Assembly (NCBI GenBank): GCA_031771865.1
Contig: JASISA010000001.1
Span: forward strand, 992,001 to 1,056,000
Length of the DNA: 64,000 bases
Source: Nothophaeocryptopus gaeumannii
Taxonomy: Eukaryota > Ascomycota > Dothideomycetes > Mycosphaerellales > Mycosphaerellaceae
Direction of reading: 5' to 3'
Of this stretch, positions 59,301-64,000 are shown in pieces (the stretch's first letter is position 1; every line of letters begins with the position of its first letter). A program made the translations under genes and the position numbers. Under the pieces are notes generated by a model. That model was not told where the DNA came from and made no database searches. It worked only from the letters and a program-made list of their open reading frames with translations.

Positions 59301-59880
59301 TTAGATGTCATACGAAAGCTTCGCACTTTGAGGATTGAGCGGCGCGCGAAAGGAGTTGTTGGAACGCATTGGCATATTATTGGAGGCATTGTTGTGTGCT
59401 CAGCGAGGCGTCCGGCGAAGTTTGTTTGGACTTTGGACTCGAGGAATGTTAAGATACCCAACATAAGGGGTGGAAGGTCACATGCTTCGATCGAAATTAT
59501 GCAGCCTTCACGCAAATCGAACGGCTCAGAAACTCATTTCATCATACCCATCCTGTCAGCTTATTTTGACGCCTGTGCTGTTCAACAGCAAGGTAGAACA
59601 ACAGAATTGCAGGTCGTTCTCGCTTTCACAGCTTCTAGGCCCCGTGACGTAGCGCAGGGGACCTCGAGACATCCTTGCATGCTGGCTGGCCACAAGCACA
59701 CATGCTTCTCGAGATTCCACAATTCTTCTAGAACCACCGTCCCTGAATCCTATTGTGCCCGCACAGCTCACTGGTCTGAAGGTCGATACATCGATGTATA
59801 GGATCATGATATGAACTTTAAGAGAGCTGAAGCGGCAATCTACGTAGTTGAGCTGGACAGCTCAGCAGTCGCGGCCGAAA
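59301..59880. other. Intergenic between CenH3 and ALE1
   Basis: No gene is supported in 580 bp. A plus-strand frame at 59328-59801 lacks family resemblance. The final part is the promoter of ALE1. Confidence 0.5.
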
Positions 59881-61766
59881 ATGCTACCTTACATCAATAC
59901 TCGTACGCGGTATACCCTCGAATGCTGTCACACAAGCCACTGACAGATCCGTAGCCTTCGAATATGTCGCCGGCAAGCTTGGCGCGTCGACAGACGAATG
60001 TCAGTCTTCTTCAGACCGAGCCAGGCTCCTGAGTTGACCCGTGTACAGTCAAGTTGATATGTTCCTTCTTAATGTCATACCCGCTCGCCGCGGTTCTAAA
60101 ACGAATACCTGACAGCAAGCCTCATCTCAAGAATGCGTTCAACCTCGGGTTAGTCGAACTTTGAGAGTCATCGGCACCCAGCCTAACAGCCATCAGGATC
60201 GCACTTTTCTACTTGGTGGGCCTTTTCGATCTCTGGGGCGGGCTCGCCGTGGTCTTGTTTGATGCGATCGGGACCTACCTAATCTCGGCCTACATTGAAG
60301 GTCCATACATGCCGTGGATTGGCTTCGTCTTCCTCATGGGCCACATGTCCGTCAGCCACATCTACAGAATGGCCGCGGACACTCCAAACTCCATCGATAT
60401 CACGGGAGCGCAAATGGTAATGGTCATGAAACTATCTGCATTCTGCTGGAATGTTTGGGATGGCAAGCAGAAAGAATCAGACCTCAACGAGGTCCAGAAG
60501 GATCGGGCAATCCGACAACTACCTTCCGCACTGGACTATGCTGGCTTTGTAGCCTTCTTCCCATCGCTCATGGCTGGGCCCGCATTCGACTATGTCGACT
60601 ATGAGCGCTGGCTCAATACTACCATGTTCGACTTGCCTCCTGGAACAGATCCTGCCAAGGCTCCGCCTACTCGCAAGAAGCGCAGGATCCCCCGAAGTGC
60701 CACTCCGGCGATGTTCAAGATGGTGACTGGTGTGGTCTGGATCGTGGCCTTCCTGCAATTCTCTGCGTACTTCTATCCAGGAGTCTTGACTAGCGATCGG
60801 TACAAGCACATGAACTTTTTCGTGCGTGTGTTCCACATGTATGTGATGAATCTGGTCCAGCGCATGAAATACTACGGCGTTTGGACCTTGACTGAAGGCG
60901 CTTGTATCCTGTCCGGATTGGGCTTCAAGGGACTCGATCCGAAGACAGGAAAGGCCAAATGGGATCGTCTGACCAACATCAAGCCCCTTGGCGTGGAGCT
61001 GGCGCAGAATACACATGCTTACCTAGGCAACTGGAACATTAATACAAACCACTGGCTGCGAAACTACATATACTTGCGAGTAACGCCAAAAGGAAAGAAG
61101 CCCGGTTTTCGAGCAAGCATGGCCACGTTCGTGACGAGCGCCTTCTGGCACGGCTTCGCGCCTGGATACTACATGACCTTCGTTCTGGCCAGCTTCATCC
61201 AGAACATCGCTAAGAGTGAGTACCTCCCAAGCTAGATGTGAAACACCACTGACCGAGATCTAGACTCCCGTCGCCTCCTCCGCCCCTTCTTCATGACACC
61301 AGACGGCTCCAAACCAACAAAGTACAAACCCTACTACGACGTCTTCACCTGGATCGTCACCCAATTCACCTTTTCCTTCACCACAACCCCCTTCGTCCTC
61401 CTCACAATCCATGACAGCACCCTCGCCTGGGCTCGAGTCTATTTCTACGCCGTCGTCGGCGTCACAGCATGTAGCATCTTCCTCGCAACGCCCGGCAAAA
61501 CCTGGCTCTCCAAGAAAGTCAAAGCACGAAGCAGTCGACCTGAGCTTAAGAAAAGCGACAGTATGGAGAGTTTGCAAGGTGCGACGCTGGGTATTCCGTC
61601 TGAGCCTGGGCAGGAGTTTGATGAGATGGTTGACGAGATTGTCGAGGAGGTTAAGAAGAGGAAGGGGAGCGAGACGTTGCCGGAGGGACAGGAGTTGAGG
61701 GAGAGGGTCAAAGAGGCTTTGGTGAGGAAGAAGAGTCATCAGGGTGCGGAGAAGAAGGGGCAGTAG
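59881..61766 (+). CDS. ALE1: Lysophospholipid acyltransferase Ale1 (MBOAT)
   Basis: Five exons (59881-59909, 59947-59999, 60049-60148, 60197-61215, 61264-61766) join in consistent phase, giving 567 residues. The three small 5' exons restore the family N-terminus (MLPYIN..., FEYVAGKLGAS, FLMSYPLAAVLKRIPDSKPH). The introns are only 37-49 nt, with donors GTATAC, GTCAGT, GTTAGT and GTGAGT. Ale1 re-acylates lysophospholipids (LPC, LPE, LPA) with acyl-CoA in the ER, the Lands cycle. About ten membrane segments are visible. The catalytic MBOAT residues are the Asn in NWNINTNHWLRNYIYLR and the His in FVTSAFWHGFAPGYYMTF. FDYVDYERWL and FPSLMAGP are further family blocks. The C-terminal tail is charged and helical (FDEMVDEIVEEVKKRKG). 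Confidence 0.93.
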
Positions 61767-62204
61767 AGGGGAAGTACTGAGGTGACGCGATAGCATGAGG
61801 TATGATATCCGAGTTGCGGCCTAGACCATGACACGAGTTGAGCACGGAGTTTGCGAGGAAGAAATCGGAAGTCGATACGAGTCGCACTATCAGGCACACT
61901 GCTGAACATGTGGAGAAGTTGTTAGGAGGGCGACGAAGCCCGCCGATATCAAGTTCAAACGACGAAATTGGCCCATGTCGAAAGTTTCGTGAAACTCGAC
62001 TCGTGAGTGACTTGACTTTGCCTGTAAATGTGCTGGTCTCCAGTTCTCGCTGTAGATTCCGTGCTTTCAGATTCCATCTGTACCATTCCATACTCTCGCT
62101 ATGCTTCGAAATCGACTAAATGAGTAACAGGCCTAGGGAGAGCGCCTCCAAAGCGACGCACCTCTGCTTTGCGGGGTTTCGCTACCTCCGAGGCGCGCGG
62201 AAGC
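61767..62204. other. Convergent 3' flanks of ALE1 and LysM gene
   Basis: These 438 bp between two converging genes contain no supported gene. Short plus-strand frames show no resemblance to known families. Confidence 0.5.
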
Positions 62205-62837
62205 TCAAGCCTTCACGCAAGCCCAGTAATCAGCCCAAGCAGTCTTTGACTTACCATTCCACTTCGGAAACTTGCTCTTGTCAAACCCATTCTCAGCAGC
62301 AAGCTCAGCAACCCGCTTGCCCGGCGCTACAAGCTCAAAGCTCGAGCAGGTGGAGATGATGTTGGGCATAATCGGAACCGGAGTCTCGTCGGGAGTGAAG
62401 TGCGTACCGTAGGCTGGCTGGACCGGAGGGTGGAAGGCTGAAAATACGTTGGCAACAGATTTCAAACGGTGGAGTAAGAGGTGGGTTGAGAGGTACTTAC
62501 TATACCAAGGCGTATTAATACAAACCGGCACATACGCCTGCAATCCAGAACAAGTCTGTTTAATTGACGGGTTCCACCTATAGAATTGTGTGACAGTGAA
62601 GTTGCCGAAGGATTTGGCGATGGAGAGGCAGGTTTCTGAGGGCTGGACGTTGTAGAATGCGCTGCAGTCGGATGGACGGACGGTACAGACGCAGCCGGCG
62701 CTGTCGGAGCAGTATTTTGTGCAGTTGTTTGAATCCTTGCGGGTTTCGAGCTCTCCTGAGGCGGCGGCCGGGAGGGAAAAGGGAGACGCGATTGTGGTGG
62801 CCGCGAGGGCGGAGAGGGTGAGGATAGTGAACTGCAT
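62205..62837 (-). CDS. Secreted LysM-domain protein
   Basis: Exon 1 (62501-62837) ends in phase 1 at GTAAGT. A 63-nt intron ending TTTTCAG joins it to exon 2 (62205-62437), for 189 residues. The intron has no stop, so unspliced translation would add 21 residues inside a conserved block, which speaks for splicing. There is a signal peptide (MQFTILTLSALAATTIASPF). The first LysM (about 58-107: CSAFYNVQPSETCLSIAKSF, FYRWNPSIKQTC, GLQAYVPVCI) is well kept. After the typical linker (PVQPAYGTHFTPDETPVPIM) a second LysM (about 143-187) is weaker: FELVAPGKRVAELAAENGF has no cysteine where DTC is usual, though WNG and WACV are kept. LysM domains bind chitin. Secreted fungal versions can shield hyphae or mask chitin from plant immunity. 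That role is inferred from the family. Confidence 0.85.
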   Translation of the reverse strand: MQFTILTLSALAATTIASPFSLPAAASGELETRKDSNNCTKYCSDSAGCVCTVRPSDCSAFYNVQPSETCLSIAKSFGNFTVTQFYRWNPSIKQTCSGLQAYVPVCINTPWYSKYLSTHLLLHRLKSVANVFSAFHPPVQPAYGTHFTPDETPVPIMPNIISTCSSFELVAPGKRVAELAAENGFDKSKFPKWNGKSKTAWADYWACVKA

Positions 62838-64000
62838 GTTTGGTTTTTGGGTGCTGGAGTAGCGACCGTGGTGCGTCTCGATCCGGGTCTGTTGTTGCTG
62901 GTGGCTAGGGTCTTCACCTGAGCGATCGTCAACTCCTTATATATCTCCTATACTTCAGATGATGGCATGATCAGCCATTCAACCCATGCCCTAGCGAAGG
63001 CAGGGTGCAGGCTGCGGTTTAGCCAGTCTACGCTGAACGGGTCCTCTTTCCTCAAATCTAAAAAGGATCTCAAGAAATGCATTCTTCCGACTGGAGGCAG
63101 CCTGTCGTCCAGAAGGCATCTCAGCTTCGGTCCCTAAAATTGAAGCAAGTCTCATATTTCTCCGGTCTTTCAGTGATCTGCAGCATGGGCTGCCTGTTCC
63201 GATCTTGGCTTCAGACCTGGTCAAAGGCTGTTCTAGCACGAAAAGGCCACTTCGCTTCAACTTCACCGCTTCACACACACCACATGCATCCTCTCAAAAC
63301 GGCAGTGTTGCCATAGGAATGCTCACGGCAGAGGCGGAATGCGGATGTCCGCGGACGAGATGTCCATTCACGGTGGACACGTTGCAGTGGTGCCTTGCAG
63401 AAGGTGGACTCGGTGGCTTGAGGGATGCTCAGAGTTTTCGGTAAGTATGCTGCATACCACATGGTGTTCGTCAGGAGCCGGCATGACGCCGGACCTTGAA
63501 TGCTTCTTTCGACGTCGTGGACGGGGCGGATGCAACATCAAGATGAATACGGTTGGCTGAAGCGGTAGAGTTCGACAAAGAAGGCATTCACAGGGGGTCG
63601 CAAGATCGGCTGACAGTGAAAGCCTGCTTGGCGGGAATATCGACCTTCTTCAACCGGCTTTCCACCTCAACACAGGCACTTTGAGGGATATGTAACCAAA
63701 GTGTTCAGTTTTGCACGTCGATTCTAGTCATACCAATTTTACTAGGCAGTCTGCGTGTATGTGGAAGCCCTCACCAACAGCTGGTGGGTCTCCACAATGT
63801 CAGCCGATCTTGCGACCCCCTGTGCATTCAGCAAACATATTGGTGTACGAGGAACGGAACAGCCAGTATGTTGACGGGAAGGCCGCGGTTCACCTAGGTG
63901 TTGAAGGAGATGTGAATTCGTGTACGCTCAAGCATCGTTTTGCCAGTAGAAAGTCACTTGTGGGCTTCTAGCATCTGATAGACGCCTTGGATATGCTGTC
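62838..64000. other. Gene-free end of window
   Basis: No gene is supported in the last 1.16 kb beyond the promoter of the LysM gene, which has TATATATCTCC text near 62938-62948. Overlapping frames at 62991-63560 and 63711-63971 have no family resemblance. A gene running off the window edge cannot be excluded. Confidence 0.45.

Overview
The window is nuclear DNA of a filamentous ascomycete. Genes lie on both strands, most have none or one to four short introns (about 45-75 nt, GTRNGT-type donors, CTRAC-like branch sites, AG acceptors), and nearly all conserved products are fungal. The mix (DUF3112 membrane protein, fungal BTB-like protein, LysM protein, family-2 peroxidase, PDX1 of the long N-terminal form, CenH3) fits a Pezizomycotina genome, most likely Dothideomycetes of the Capnodiales/Mycosphaerellales type. 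That placement is inference. I found no tRNA, rRNA, CRISPR or intact transposon.

Layout. 1-14.9 kb is loosely packed and partly decaying: a tandem pair of acidic proteins of unknown family whose first copy is broken, a KEN-box protein, an acid-ceramidase-like amidase, a DUF3112 membrane protein, a broken GT32 glycosyltransferase and some orphan ORFs. 14.9-31.6 kb holds a C2H2 zinc-finger protein, an F-box protein, CYK3 (cytokinesis), SHP1/p47 (Cdc48 cofactor), MIM1 and OXA1 (outer and inner mitochondrial membrane insertion) and a BTB-like protein. 31.9-32.3 kb hides a three-exon gene for a 74-residue secreted six-cysteine protein. 32.9-46.5 kb is housekeeping: AP-2 mu, ORC2, a coiled-coil protein, an EthD protein, an SDR, PDX1, RFC3 and PET127. 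47.5-57 kb has a broken heme-thiolate peroxidase, an aldo-keto reductase, TRM6, mitochondrial TrpRS, a hotdog thioesterase and an APC permease. 57-63 kb has a derlin, the centromeric histone CenH3, the lysophospholipid acyltransferase ALE1 and a secreted LysM protein.

Several essential genes form head-to-head pairs over about 180-230 bp (AP-2 mu/ORC2, RFC3/PET127, TRM6/MSW1) and probably share promoters. Functional themes are chromosome replication and segregation (ORC2, RFC3, CenH3), mitochondrial biogenesis (MIM1, OXA1, PET127, MSW1) and ubiquitin/ERAD (SHP1, derlin, F-box). Between them sit rapidly evolving accessory genes: secreted proteins, orphan families and three broken genes.

Exon coordinates were worked out by hand from splice signals and codon phase, so they are predictions. 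Multi-exon genes are given as their overall span, with exon coordinates in the evidence.
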